Positions 1-10,379 of a stretch of DNA of 64,000 nt are shown piece by piece. The stretch spans positions 1,023,479,208 through 1,023,543,207 of the forward strand of contig CM062804.1 of assembly GCA_031772625.1 (NCBI GenBank), given 5' to 3'. Position 1 is the first letter of the stretch; the number at the start of each line of letters is the position of its first letter. Under the pieces are notes generated by a model that made no database searches, had not been told where the DNA came from, and saw nothing but the letters and a program-made list of their open reading frames with translations. Source of the DNA: Pinus tabuliformis. Its lineage: Eukaryota > Streptophyta > Pinopsida > Pinales > Pinaceae. The position numbers were made by a program, and so were the translations under genes.

Positions 1-2
1 GT

Positions 3-2822
3 GGAAGTACCGACAACTTAGTGGCCGTAGAAATGGTGGAGAAACTGGGATTAAAAAAATTGAAGCACCCCACCCCCTATCAAGTGTCATGGCTGCAGAA
101 AGGACATCAACTGTTAGTTGATGAACAGTGTGAGGTGGAGTTTCAGATAGGCAGGTATAAGGATAAAATTATCTGCGATGTTATGCCAATGGATGTCTGT
201 CATATACTGCTAGGACGACCCTGGCAGTTTGACAGAAGCGCAGTTCATGACGGAAAAACCAATTGTTATAAGTTTGTCAAAGATGGGATCAAGCACACGC
301 TTGTACCCATCAAAGAGGAAAGTGCAGCTGAAACCAGTGGGGTGAAAGCATTGCTGATGGGCGGAAAGGAATTTATAAAACAGATTGAGGACAGTGAAGT
401 AAATTTTGCTGTCATAAGAAGACCAAAGGCAGTGATATTGCATACACAGATTTCAGATTTGCCCGAGGAAATCCAAAAGATGTTGCAGGAATTTGGAGAC
501 ATCGTGGTGGATGACCTTCCGGATGAACTACCACCCAGGAGAGGTATTAGTCACTGTATTGACTTTATACCAGGGGCAAGTCTGCCAAATAAAGCAGCTT
601 ATCGTATGAGCCCTAAGGACCATGAAGAAATTAGGAAACAGGTCCAGGAGTTGTTAGACAAAGGATTGATTAGAGAGAGCATGAGCCCCTGTGCAGTACC
701 AACCGTTTTGGCTCCAAAGAAAGGAGGAGAATGGCGAATGTGCACGGATTCCAGAGCCATTAATAAAATTACTATTAGGTACAGGTTTCCTTTACCGAGA
801 ATGGACGATATGATGGACTGTTTGAGTGGGGCGGCTTATTTCTCAAAGATTGACTTGAAGAGTGGATATCACCAGATCCGAATACGGGAAGGAGATGAGT
901 GGAAGACTGCTTTCAAGACAAACGAAGGTCTATATGAGTGGCTGGTAATGCCATTTGGGTTGAGCAATGCTCCCAGCACGTTCATGCGCCTGATGAATGA
1001 GGTGCTGAAGGAATTCATTGGGAAGTTCGTAATAGTTTACCTGGATGACATTCTGATTTTTAGTAAGACTAAAGAGGAACATTTCAGGCATGTACGAAGT
1101 GTGTTGAGGAAGCTGCAGCAAAACAAGCTGCTGATTAATCTGAAAAAGTGTACTTTTTTTCAGCGGGAATTAGTGTACCTGGGTTTCGTAATTGCGGAAA
1201 ATGAACTGAAGATGGACCCAGAAAAGGTGGCAGCTATAGTTAGCTGGCCTTCTCCAAGAAGTTTATTTGAAGTCCGAAGTTTTCACGGACTAGCAAGTTT
1301 TTACAGGAAATTCATCAGGAATTTCAGTGAGATCTGCGCACCTATGCTGGATACGATCAAGAAGGCAAATCAGCCTTTTCACTGGACCGAAGCAGCGGAA
1401 AGTGGTTTTCAGATTTTGAAAAGGAAGATTACCGAAAGGCCGATATTGAGGCTACCTGACTTCAACAAACTCTTTCAAGTTCGTTGCGATGCCAGTGGTA
1501 CAGCCATTGGGGCAATACTTAGTCAGGAGGACAGACCAGCCGCCTATTTCAGTGAAAAGCTGAACGAGAGTAGACAGAAATCCTTTACCTATGACAAAGA
1601 GTTCTATGCAATTATACATGCGTTAAAGCATTGGAGGCATTATCTGTTAGGTAATGAGTTTGTTTTATTTACGGATAACTCTGCGTTACAGTACATTATG
1701 CAGCAAAATAAATTGAACCATAAGCATGCAGCATGGGTTGAGTACCTACAGAATTTCACATTTGTACTAAAACATATTAGTGGGCAAGCGAACAAGGTGG
1801 CAGATGCGCTGAGTAGGAGGACCCTGCTCTTACAGGAAAGTACAATGCAGGTTTTGGGCTTTGAGCACCTGAGGGAACTGTATCAAATAGATGCAGATTT
1901 TAAGGAGGCCTATGAGGCTTGCCAAAACCCTCTATTGAGAAACAGTAGCCTGTGGTTGGACTACAATTTACAGGAAGGGTTGCTGTTTAAAGGAGGACAG
2001 TTATGTATTCCCAACTGCTCTATGCGAGAGAACATTATTCAGGAAAAACACAGTGGGGGTCTGGCTGGACACTTTGGTATAGACAAGACAATTGCACAAG
2101 TACGGCATTTCTATTTTTGGTCGAAATTGCAACGGGATGTGCAGAGGTACGTGAGTAGGTGCAAGGTTTGTCAACTGGCAAAGGGTCACAGTCAGAATAC
2201 AGGTCTTTATTTACCCTTACCCATTCCGAGCCGACCATGGGACTTCGTCAGCTTGGATTTTGTTTTGGGCTTGCCTAAGACACAGCGGGGTTTCGATTCG
2301 GTAATGGTTGTGGTAGATCGATTTTCAAAGATGGCGCACTTTGTACCTTGCAAGAAGACCAGTGATGCTACTTATGTAGCACATTTGTTTTTCACTGAGA
2401 TTGTTCGACTACATGGACTTCCAAGGTCCATCATCTCTGACAGGGACATAAAGTTCACTGGTCATTTTTGGCGAACCCTGTGGAAAAAGTTGAACACCCA
2501 ATTACAATTCAGCTCCGCTTATCACCCGCAGACTGATGGCCAGACTGAAGTGGTAAACAGAAGTTTGGGAAATTTGCTCCGGAGTTTAACAGGCGAGAAT
2601 TCACGGACGTGGGACCATGTACTAGCTCAAGCAGAATTCGCATATAACGATTCACCTAATCGCAGCACCGGTTATAGTCCTTTCCAGATTTTGTACGGTA
2701 TGCATCCACGCAGAGTGCATGAATTACGAGATTTGGGGAAGCTCGAAAAACGAAGTGCTGATGGGGAAGAATTCGCCCAAGCAATGAGAAACTTACATGA
2801 GCAGCTAAAGCTGAAATTATAG
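3..2822 (+). CDS. pol: Ty3/gypsy chromovirus pol (protease tail, RT, RNase H, integrase), 5' end outside window
   Basis: The frame is open from base 3, so the gene runs in from outside the window; GTG at 21 is not a real start. Residues are counted from base 21. In order there are the end of a retroviral protease (LLGRPW motif at about residues 60-65), a reverse transcriptase with catalytic YLDD at 340-343, an RNase H with acidic residues D490, E527 and D552, and an integrase with an HHCC zinc finger (first His 677, CxxC from 714) and a DD35E core (D746, D807, E843). All catalytic residues I looked for are present. The product would copy element RNA into cDNA and insert it. The frame stops at TAG 2820-2822 but stays open beyond it in the same frame, so this looks like a single nonsense mutation in a once full-length polyprotein. 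Clade is uncertain; it resembles Galadriel/CRM-type chromoviruses. Confidence 0.93.
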   Translation, partial: GSTDNLVAVEMVEKLGLKKLKHPTPYQVSWLQKGHQLLVDEQCEVEFQIGRYKDKIICDVMPMDVCHILLGRPWQFDRSAVHDGKTNCYKFVKDGIKHTLVPIKEESAAETSGVKALLMGGKEFIKQIEDSEVNFAVIRRPKAVILHTQISDLPEEIQKMLQEFGDIVVDDLPDELPPRRGISHCIDFIPGASLPNKAAYRMSPKDHEEIRKQVQELLDKGLIRESMSPCAVPTVLAPKKGGEWRMCTDSRAINKITIRYRFPLPRMDDMMDCLSGAAYFSKIDLKSGYHQIRIREGDEWKTAFKTNEGLYEWLVMPFGLSNAPSTFMRLMNEVLKEFIGKFVIVYLDDILIFSKTKEEHFRHVRSVLRKLQQNKLLINLKKCTFFQRELVYLGFVIAENELKMDPEKVAAIVSWPSPRSLFEVRSFHGLASFYRKFIRNFSEICAPMLDTIKKANQPFHWTEAAESGFQILKRKITERPILRLPDFNKLFQVRCDASGTAIGAILSQEDRPAAYFSEKLNESRQKSFTYDKEFYAIIHALKHWRHYLLGNEFVLFTDNSALQYIMQQNKLNHKHAAWVEYLQNFTFVLKHISGQANKVADALSRRTLLLQESTMQVLGFEHLRELYQIDADFKEAYEACQNPLLRNSSLWLDYNLQEGLLFKGGQLCIPNCSMRENIIQEKHSGGLAGHFGIDKTIAQVRHFYFWSKLQRDVQRYVSRCKVCQLAKGHSQNTGLYLPLPIPSRPWDFVSLDFVLGLPKTQRGFDSVMVVVDRFSKMAHFVPCKKTSDATYVAHLFFTEIVRLHGLPRSIISDRDIKFTGHFWRTLWKKLNTQLQFSSAYHPQTDGQTEVVNRSLGNLLRSLTGENSRTWDHVLAQAEFAYNDSPNRSTGYSPFQILYGMHPRRVHELRDLGKLEKRSADGEEFAQAMRNLHEQLKLKL

Positions 2823-3407
2823 GACAGCAGTCAAAAGTATAAACAGCGAGCTGATTCAAGGCGTCGGGAAGTTCAGTTCAACGTTGGAGATGAAGTCCTT
2901 GCGTATTTACGTAAGGAGCAGTTTCCAAAATGGGAGTACAGCAAGTTAAAGTATAAAAAGATCAGTCCCTGCAAGATCATTTGCAAATTCTCTGCAAATG
3001 CCTATGAGCTACAGTTGCCACCAGGGATCGGTATTTCTCCCATTTTTAACGTGGCAGATCTGTTTCCTTATGTCGCTGATTCGGAAGACAATACAGCAGC
3101 AAAACCACCGCGGGACACCAGTTGTGAGGAAAGTTCATGGATGAGACAGATGCCAATGGCACAACCCCTTGAGATCGAAAGGATTCTGGACACACAGGTA
3201 GCTAGGCGCACACGCAGGAAGGAATATCTGCGGTATTTGGTCAAGTGGAAGAACCGTCCGATAGAGGACAGTTCGTGGCTTAACGCAACGCAGATACAGA
3301 AAGCAAGCTATTCTGTCGACGACCTCATGGAACGGAGCCATGACTTTTTGCCACCCCGGGAGCCTGATGCAGGAGCATCCAGCTCCGAGGAGACAGAAGG
3401 CAGTTGA
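2823..3407 (+). CDS. C-terminal end of the chromovirus polyprotein: integrase tail and chromodomain
   Basis: This is the same reading frame as the upstream pol gene, separated from it only by the TAG at 2820-2822. The first ATG is at 3015, but the 192 bases before it are open and read like the integrase C-terminal module (a basic stretch, then a degenerate GPY/F-like segment). A chromodomain follows at about 3160-3300, with the typical pattern ERILD..., YLVKWK and a conserved SSWL aromatic/Trp segment. In chromoviruses this domain binds modified histones and steers integration to heterochromatin. The gene ends at TGA 3405-3407. What I infer is that it was one protein with the upstream part; as it stands it is a nonsense-interrupted pseudogene unless the stop is read through. 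Confidence 0.88.
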   Translation, partial: DSSQKYKQRADSRRREVQFNVGDEVLAYLRKEQFPKWEYSKLKYKKISPCKIICKFSANAYELQLPPGIGISPIFNVADLFPYVADSEDNTAAKPPRDTSCEESSWMRQMPMAQPLEIERILDTQVARRTRRKEYLRYLVKWKNRPIEDSSWLNATQIQKASYSVDDLMERSHDFLPPREPDAGASSSEETEGS

Positions 3408-5290
3408 CTGTCTCGTAGAGAGAGAACAAGAACAGGCCAAAGATTACATGCATAGCTGGACAGGTTACTAGACTTGTCGTTGTTGTTTTTTATTATTATT
3501 TGTTTCATTTCCCAGAAGGTCGTTAGAGACCATAGAATTGCAATTGTAAGTTATTTTAGCTTAGGAGATAAATAACAGTTAATTAACATTTTTGTAAAAA
3601 GAAACTGGCTGGCAGTTGTAAAAGTTCTGGTTGGACAGTTCAACCGAAAAGGGAAGCAGTTATGCTTTCCGTGTATTAAAAACAGAGAAAAAAATGAAAG
3701 AGGGGAGAACCTCCGGCACAAGAAACACACAGTGAAATAAATCCTCTGTAATACAAACAATCAAATATTTTACTTTTGCCAACAAATGACCCACTGTTTA
3801 TTGTTCTATACGCATTCATATTTCTTTCTGTATGTTTTAAAACGCATTTGAAACGACAAGCTACCAAGCTGTAACAGGACACGAGAAGACCAAAAGGTGT
3901 TACTACAGATAGTCATTTCCCAGCAAACAAAAGTGAAGAACCATCCAGCTGTCGCAAAAGGTGTTGCTACAGACAGCCATACCCAGCAAACAAAGTGAAG
4001 AACCATTCAACTGTCGCCGACAACAACCAGGTACCGAGAATACACCATTTTGTTTCATTCTATTTATAAGTCAATATAAATACAGAACGCAAGGAAGGGA
4101 AATAGTTCATAACCATCGTTTGTTACAAACAAAGCATATTACAAAACTTCCTGAGTGAACAGCACTCGCCCAGAAACAAACTCTTTCAAAACGTAGCATT
4201 TAAATTATTACAACAGAGCAGGCTATACCAGCCACAGAACACAGAAGAAAACATAGTCAACTACGACTCAAATATTGCAGCTATAACAGAACCAGAACCA
4301 GGACGTCCGAACCCTCTATAACCTGACAACCAAACTACGGTCGGAAAAGACCCTACCCATTTTATGAGACTGGTTGGGTTCGAAGATTGAGAGCGAACAA
4401 ACCCTCGGCGGCCAACCACCTTAGCAACCTGCAAGGGAAGTGGGCGAGGGTTAGAGCAGAGCAAGGAAAACGAAAGACGAAAACATAACAGACGAAAGAA
4501 GCCATGGAAGCCACAGTGCTTACCAGTAGTTGACAAGGCGACTCAGCAGAACAGAAACCAATAAACCAAGCCTGAGACAAGGAGCAGAACCGTAAGGAAC
4601 TGTAACAGAAGAGGATGCAGAGTAAAGCATAGAACCATTGTTTACCTTTGGAGGCGAGGACGAACGCATCGAACCAGAAGCGCCGGAGTTAAAGAAACCC
4701 TGTCACAGTTACAAACAATTAGATATCAAAGCCGAGGAACAACCCATGTGACGGAAACTGCCCACAAGAATAACCAACCTACCATCGCACAGAGCAGGGG
4801 AGCAACAGGGTTATCATTTGCCTGGAAAGTTCATGCACATAGCAGAGAAAACCCGAAGGCGCTGGCAACCATAACGGAGCAGAGCTCAGAAACGAGCACA
4901 GTAACCCACCAGAAATCCACAACGGAGCGGCATGCAGATGCACAGTTAACCTCTAGGAAAAAAAAAAACCTCAATAGAGCAAAGCTCAAAACCAAACACG
5001 GTGAAATGGCAAAGTGACATAAAACCGAGGAGTAGGGTTTAGCAAAAGGCGGGAGCGGATAGACTAGAAGAACCGACAGGTGGCAACCCTCAACCGGAGA
5101 GGAGGGACAGCAATCAAAACCCACAGATTGCAACCGAGTCAAAACATACGGAGATTTGATATCATTACACATGGACATGACAGCTAACCTAACCCGAGTT
5201 TGATCACCGAAGGGTCGAGAGGGCCTGTAAGTATTGGCGTGATTCCAGCTACACACGTCAAGTTTCCACACGTTTGTAAACGTTGGGGGC
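3408..5290 (+). mobile_element. 3' untranslated region and probable 3' LTR of the chromovirus (borders not found)
   Basis: The stretch directly follows the chromodomain stop codon, has no convincing ORF and is A/C-rich on the + strand, unlike the flanking DNA from about 5290 on. There are purine-rich runs around 3677-3710 that could include a polypurine tract. The 5' LTR is not in the window, so LTR ends cannot be confirmed by comparison. A change in base composition near 5280-5300 is the only sign of the outer boundary. It contains the short tandem repeat at 3892-4017. Confidence 0.45.
3892..4017 (+). repeat. Two tandem ~63-bp repeats in the chromovirus 3' region
   Basis: Copy one (3892-3955) and copy two (3956-4017) both start with AAAAGGTGTT, contain CCCAGCAAACAAA and GTGAAGAACCAT, and end CTGTCGC. 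They differ by a few substitutions and a 2-base length difference. Short tandem repeats of this sort are common in LTR/UTR regions. Confidence 0.85.
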
Positions 5291-5499
5291 TAGGCCATCA
5301 TTTATATTTGGATTCAATATGTTTGGATTATATTGAATTTCTGGGTTATGTTGCACTTAAATTGTAATTTAGTGGCTCAAATTTTCTCAATATTAATGAT
5401 TTTACAATTTGCACGTCCAGTGGACAAAATATTATGTTCGCTGGCATTAACATTTTGTAACAAATCTAAGGTTAGGGTCCTCAAAATATGAGCACGGAG

Positions 5500-5830
5500 A
5501 GATTCGACCCCGAGACCCATGGTGAAAGGTACGAGGGATAAGCGGGCGATATATGGAGCCTGGGGTTGAGTCTGGTGGGTGGAGTGTTTTATTGGGCATT
5601 TCTCATTTCTGGCGCCCGGGTGGGCAGAAAGCGGAAAGCGGACGAGGACCCACCCACGGCGTCTGCTGCTGCATCTCAGCAAATGGATTGCTGCTGAGCG
5701 GTTGGGTCACCGCTCCACCTGCCCTGCAGACGCCCTGCTCCATAAATAGTAGCTTCACCGTTTTGCTTTTGCATTTTGGGCGGGATGGAGTGCGGTTGGG
5801 TATTGAACATCTTCAACCAAAATAAACATG
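5500..5830 (+). promoter_or_regulatory. GC-rich promoter-like island with TATA-like box
   Basis: Base composition rises sharply to GC-rich here inside otherwise AT-rich DNA. A CATAAATAG sequence near 5741 has the form of a plant TATA box on the + strand, with CT/GC-rich sequence before it and about 70 bases of leader-like sequence after it before ATG at 5828. Open frames exist on both strands (5553-5825 +, 5377-5682 -) but neither resembles a known family. It may be the promoter and first exon of a host gene remnant whose intron signals lie at 6500-6725. This is inference from composition and motif only. Confidence 0.3.
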
Positions 5831-6474
5831 TCCTCTTTCTTTTTAGTTATCTAGCTCCTTTTTTTTTAATCAGTCTGTCCTTTAGTATGGGTGGGATACA
5901 GATTTAATATTGAAGGGAAACAAAATACAGAGCAGGGATTAAAAAATCGGGATGATAACAAATGTAAAGCATATTTTGTCTCCCTTGTTTGGAGTTTCTG
6001 AACTCTGAGCCATTTCCGTTTGTTAAGATCTGTTAACTTCATGTTTCTCGATGACACAGTATATTCAATATTGGTTCATGCGGTTTTCGAAACAAATTAT
6101 TTAATTTTGACAACGATGTCATTAAATTCAAAGGCTCAGTATCTATTCCAATCTCACCCATGGCCAAATTAGCCTGATTTTATTTTATGGTATATTCACT
6201 CACTCAGGGTTTCCATTTATTTGGTTGGGTTTCTGTGTAATTGCATTTGACAAGCTCTTTGACCTTATGATTTGATTTTTAAATGATTGCTTTTTCGTAA
6301 TTGAAACATTGACTCGTTCTTCATTATTTGTTGTTAACAGCTACCCTTTCCTTACCAGTTTTGAAGGGCTTAATTACACCTCCGTATATTGTTGGAAGGC
6401 ACAAAGGATAGGCTGGGGCTTGCTGGAGAATGTAACCTTGCAGTTTCTCCCTTGCGGTGTCCAGTAGTGGCCTT
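5831..6474. other. Unassigned low-copy-looking DNA
   Basis: No repeat shared with the rest of the window, no domain and no convincing ORF. The part from about 6330 to 6500 is less AT-rich and is followed by a splice-donor-like sequence, so it could be an untranslated or decayed exon. A minus-strand open frame (6324-6512) has a protein-like composition but I do not recognise it. Confidence 0.3.
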
Positions 6475-6602
6475 ACCCGGTCTCCCAATGCTGTCTCAGG
6501 TAAGGTAATCATTTACTATGTTATAATGTAAGATTGCTACCCGGTCTCCCAATGCTGTCTCAGGTAAGGTAATCATTTACTATGTTATAATGTAAGATTG
6601 CT
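6475..6602 (+). repeat. Exact 64-bp tandem duplication carrying a splice donor
   Basis: Bases 6475-6538 and 6539-6602 are identical as read, starting ACCCGGTCTCCC and ending AAGATTGCT. Each copy contains CAG/GTAAGG, a consensus plant 5' splice site (GT at 6500 and 6564). The identity suggests a recent event. Confidence 0.95.
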
Positions 6603-6725
6603 ATTGTTATAAAGTTATTGTGGAGAATAAGGGATTTTATCAAAAATACATATTTAATGAAAAGAATCTTCAGATAAATTCTAATAATTGTTGCTATTGT
6701 TTTTTTCCCTTTTTCTTTTTTGCAG
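6500..6725 (+). other. Probable spliceosomal intron (GT 6500 or 6564, AG 6725)
   Basis: Donor CAG/GTAAGG occurs at 6500 and again at 6564 because of the tandem duplication. A branch-point-like CTAAT lies at 6681-6685, 40 bases before the acceptor. A long pyrimidine tract leads to TTTTTTGCAG at 6716-6725. The body is AT-rich, as plant introns are. The length would be 226 or 162 bases. The exons on either side have no recognisable protein; downstream ATGs open only very short frames. It may belong to a UTR, a non-coding transcript or a dead gene. Confidence 0.5.
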
Positions 6726-7257
6726 ATGATAAGGAGGACATGAAGAATGTACAATCATGCTAAGATAGATGAAATATCTACATGTCATGGCAAAAGATAT
6801 GAATTCATTATGTTATCACGAGCCAAAACAAACTAGCTTTCATTTATTTTTTATGTTTATTATGTAATTACTCTAAAAACACCATAATAATAAAAAGTAC
6901 TATTTTGTTTGAAGGGGCTAAAAGCCCTTTCTCATTGCTCTTGAGGATGGACCATGGCTATCCTCAAGGGTTTGTGTCCCTCTCTCCACCTTACTTTTTC
7001 ATTTACTTTTATTTGTTTATTTTAGAACTAGATAGTTTTAGTTTAATAGATTGTAGATTAAAAGTGTCAAATAATGCATCAATATAGATAGTTATGACAT
7101 GTTAATTGAAAATTTAAAATCTTAAATCAACTTGAGGTTATGTAAATGCATTTTATTTAGCCAATATTATATTTTTCCAACCATGGGCTTTTGTGATAAT
7201 TGCACAATTTTTGGATGCTTGTTTAGTGGTTCAATTTGTGTATGATCAAGTTGTATG
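6726..7257. other. Unassigned AT-rich DNA with two adjacent hairpins
   Basis: No gene seen. Two inverted repeats lie side by side: AAGGGGCT...AAGCCCTTT at 6912-6929 and a 9-bp stem CTTGAGGAT/ATCCTCAAG at 6940-6968 with an 11-base loop. The region ends at 7258, the left border of the large duplicated block. Confidence 0.4.
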
Positions 7258-9480
7258 TTTTTATTGTATACATTGATTGATGTGTTTTTATATTACTTTG
7301 TGATGATGAATTTAAATGCAGAATTTTGTGTAATGATTGTTGTTTGAGTTTCATTTATATGATAATTGTGTTCTACAATGAATGAGTGGCATGTTAATAT
7401 GTATATTGAAATGTGTGAGAATTTCCTTTAGGTGCTTGGTGTCTATATTATGTTTGTGCGTTCAAAACTTTTTTGTGTGTGATGACCAAAATTTCATATG
7501 TAATGTTCAATGTATCTTTGTGTCTTTACAATGTTTTTTGTGTGATGTTCATTATTCGATGTGTATTTGTGATTGTGTATGAGAATGCTTGTTGTTTGGG
7601 ATTTATTTACATAGTTGTGCATTTACAATGAATGTGGATGACATGTTTGATATGTACTTTGAAATGTGTGTATTCTTGATTGTATGCATTTCTGATTGTG
7701 TTTGTATTATTCATCACTTTTGTTTGTGTATTTACAATCTTGCGTGTAATCAAATCTCTCAAGAAATGTTTATATATGCTTGTGTATTTACAATGTTTTT
7801 GAATGTAATGATGAAAATTTAATGTGATGTTTGCGTACGTGTGTATCTATATGTTTAGGTTTTATTTGCATAGTTGTGCATTTACAATGAATGTGAATGA
7901 CATGTTTGATATGTACTTTGAAATGTGTGTATTCTTGATTGTATGCATTTCTGATTGTGTTTGTATTATTCATCACATTTGTTAGTGTATTTACAATCTT
8001 GCGTGTAATCAAATCTTAATGAATGTTTATATATGCTTGTGTATTTACAATGTTTGTGAATGTAATGATGAAAATTTAATATGATGCTTGAGTACTTGTG
8101 TATCTATATGTTTGGCCTTTGTTTACATAGTTGTGCATTTACAATGAATGTGGATGACATGTTTGATATGTACTTTGAAATGTGTGTATTCTTGATTGTA
8201 TGCATTTCTGATTGTGTTTTTATTATTCATCACATTTGTTTGTGCATTTACAATCTTGTGTGTAATCAAATCTCTCAAGAAATGTTTATATATGCTTGTG
8301 TATTTAGAATGTTTTTGAATGTAATGATGAAAATTTAATATGATGTTTGAGTACTTGTGTATCTATATCTTTTTTAATGGAAAGATGAAAATTTGATGTG
8401 ATGCTCGCATATGTTTGAATGTAATTATGATTGTTGCTTGATCATGTTGTTTGTTTATTTGTCATTTGTTCATTGTGATTGTGTATATGCTAGGATTGTG
8501 AGAATTTGTGTCGTAATGAGCAAAAATTGATATGGCATCTTTTTGTATTTGCAATATATCTTTGTGTCTTTACAATGCTTTTTGCGATGTTCATTATTTG
8601 ATGTGTATTTGTGATTGTGTATGAGAATGGTTGTTGTTTGGGATTTATTTACATAGTTGTACACTTACAATGAATGTGGATGACATGTTTGATATGTACT
8701 TTGAAATATGTGTGGATTTTCATTAGCATATGGCTTGATTTAGTGTATGCATTAATTTTGTATGTTTGGATATTTACAATCTTGTGTATATGATGATCAA
8801 AGTTTGATATGCAATGCTTGTAATACTTATAATTTTGTGTGTGTAATAAGACGATTTGATGGGATGTTTGTATGCTTGTGTATTTGCAATTCTTTTGATG
8901 TTTAAATGTTTGTGTATTCATTGTGTGTTCGTATTGTTTCTGTACTTACAATCTTAGTTGTAATGATTAAAACTTGAAAAGTGCTCTTGATTGTGTGTTT
9001 TTACTTCTGATTTTATGTACATTTCATTGTGTGTTTGTACCCTTGATTGTATGTGTTTGTATTATTGATTGCATGCATTTCTAATTGTGCATTTGTATTA
9101 TTGATCACATTTGTTGGTGTATTTACAATCTTGTGTGTAATAAAATATGAATGAATGTTTATGTGTGCTTGTGTATTTACAATGTTTTTGAATGTAATTA
9201 TGAGAGTCTCATATGATGTTTGAGTACTTGTGTATTTATATGCTTTTGAATGGAATGATGAAAATTTGATATGATGTTTGCATATCTATAATATTTTTGA
9301 ATATAATGATCATTATTGTTTGATTGGGTTGTTTGCTTATTTTTCATTTTTTCATTGTGATTGTGTATATTCTTGGAATGTGAGAATTTGTGTTAGAATG
9401 AACAAACTTTGATATGACATCTTCTTTTGTATTTGCAATAATATTTCTTGAATGATCAAAATTTGATGTCAATTTTCGAT
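7258..9480 (+). repeat. G/T-rich degenerate tandem array, with a ~258-bp higher-order unit
   Basis: The + strand is T- and G-rich and very poor in C. Short phrases such as GTGTATTTACAATG, GATGAAAATTTGATATGATG and TTGATTGTATGCATT recur many times in degenerate form. A clear larger unit begins CATAGTTGTGCATTTACAATG at 7610, 7869 and 8126 (spacing 259 and 257), with a further degenerate start at 8652. Open frames across it (for example 7589-7822 and 8081-8338) repeat because the DNA repeats, and are Cys/Val/Phe-rich; I do not regard them as genes. Confidence 0.85.
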
Positions 9481-9775
9481 TTAAATTTATTGCACAAGAA
9501 ATTAAATGGGGGGATTGGGAGAGTGTTGAGTGAAATAGTAATATTATATAAACTATAACTGAGGGGTAGCTCAAATGAACTTTATTTATTGCATAGGGAA
9601 ATCACATAGGAGGTGGGATTGGGGAAGTGATGAGTGAAATAGTAGTATAACTATAAACTAGGAGTGAGAGGGAGGGGCCAAATGAGCTTCCACCTTCAAG
9701 GTGGTTGGCCTAGTTAGTAGAGGATTTGTATCATAAAATTCTCGAAGCCAAGTGAAGTTCTTTTTAAATATAAAT
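9481..9775 (+). repeat. Conserved block A with tRNA-like box motif, recurring at 11310
   Basis: The segment from AAATTAAATGGGG to GAAGTTCTTTTT is found again, diverged, at about 11325-11545 and in both places in copy 2. It contains TGGCCTAGTTAGTAGAG (9706-9722), close to a tRNA A-box, and ends GTTC followed by five T's (9761-9765). It may be a decayed SINE-like or tRNA-related sequence; there is no good B-box, so this stays weak. Confidence 0.4.
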
Positions 9776-10287
9776 TTTTATGTTTTTTATTTTTTAAATT
9801 TTAAATAATAATAAATCACCAATTTTAAATAATCAATATAATTGTCCCTTATACCTGTATTTAGCTTTGTCATTTATTTAAAAATAACTATAATATCCAA
9901 ACATGTAAATATATGAAATAATATTTATAATAATGAAATTATTTATATATATATATATATATATTAAATATCTATATATATAATTTGTATATTTGATTAT
10001 TATTAAATAATAATTATTATTATAAAATTATCATTAAATAAAATTATGAAATATTATTATAAATATTTTATTACTATTATGGTTATAAAATAAAATTATA
10101 AAATATTATTACAAAAATCTATTTAATTGTTATCATTATAAATATTTATTTACGTATTATGAAAAAATATTTATATTATTATTAACCTATTTTATATATA
10201 TATTAAATTTAAGTTTTTTAAATAATTTTTTATAATATACTATATTAATATTTATTTATAACTTTTTTATACGTACAATAATTTTTG

Positions 10288-10348
<61 letters not shown>

Positions 10349-10379
10349 TAGATAGATATATATATATATATATATATCT
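9776..10379. repeat. AT-rich tract with (TA)n microsatellite
   Basis: Nearly pure A and T. A (TA)n run with a few GATA units occupies about 10290-10377, and a shorter one lies near 9945-9964. No gene. Copy 2 equivalents are at 45690-46178, with shorter or longer TA runs. Confidence 0.85.

Noticed and set aside
5553-5825. 90-residue + frame and 101-residue minus frame (5377-5682) in the GC-rich island
   Set aside because: No family resemblance; GC-rich DNA has few stops by chance. Treated as promoter-like instead.
7382-8338. Several + strand open frames (66-85 residues), similar to one another and kept in copy 2
   Set aside because: They lie in the G/T-rich tandem array, and their likeness follows from the DNA repeats. 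Composition (Cys, Val, Phe, Ile) follows from T/G-rich sequence, and changes between copies show no sign of codon constraint.
9700-9765. Possible tRNA gene
   Set aside because: Only an A-box-like motif is present; no acceptor stem or B-box can be drawn, so it is reported only as a tRNA-like motif.
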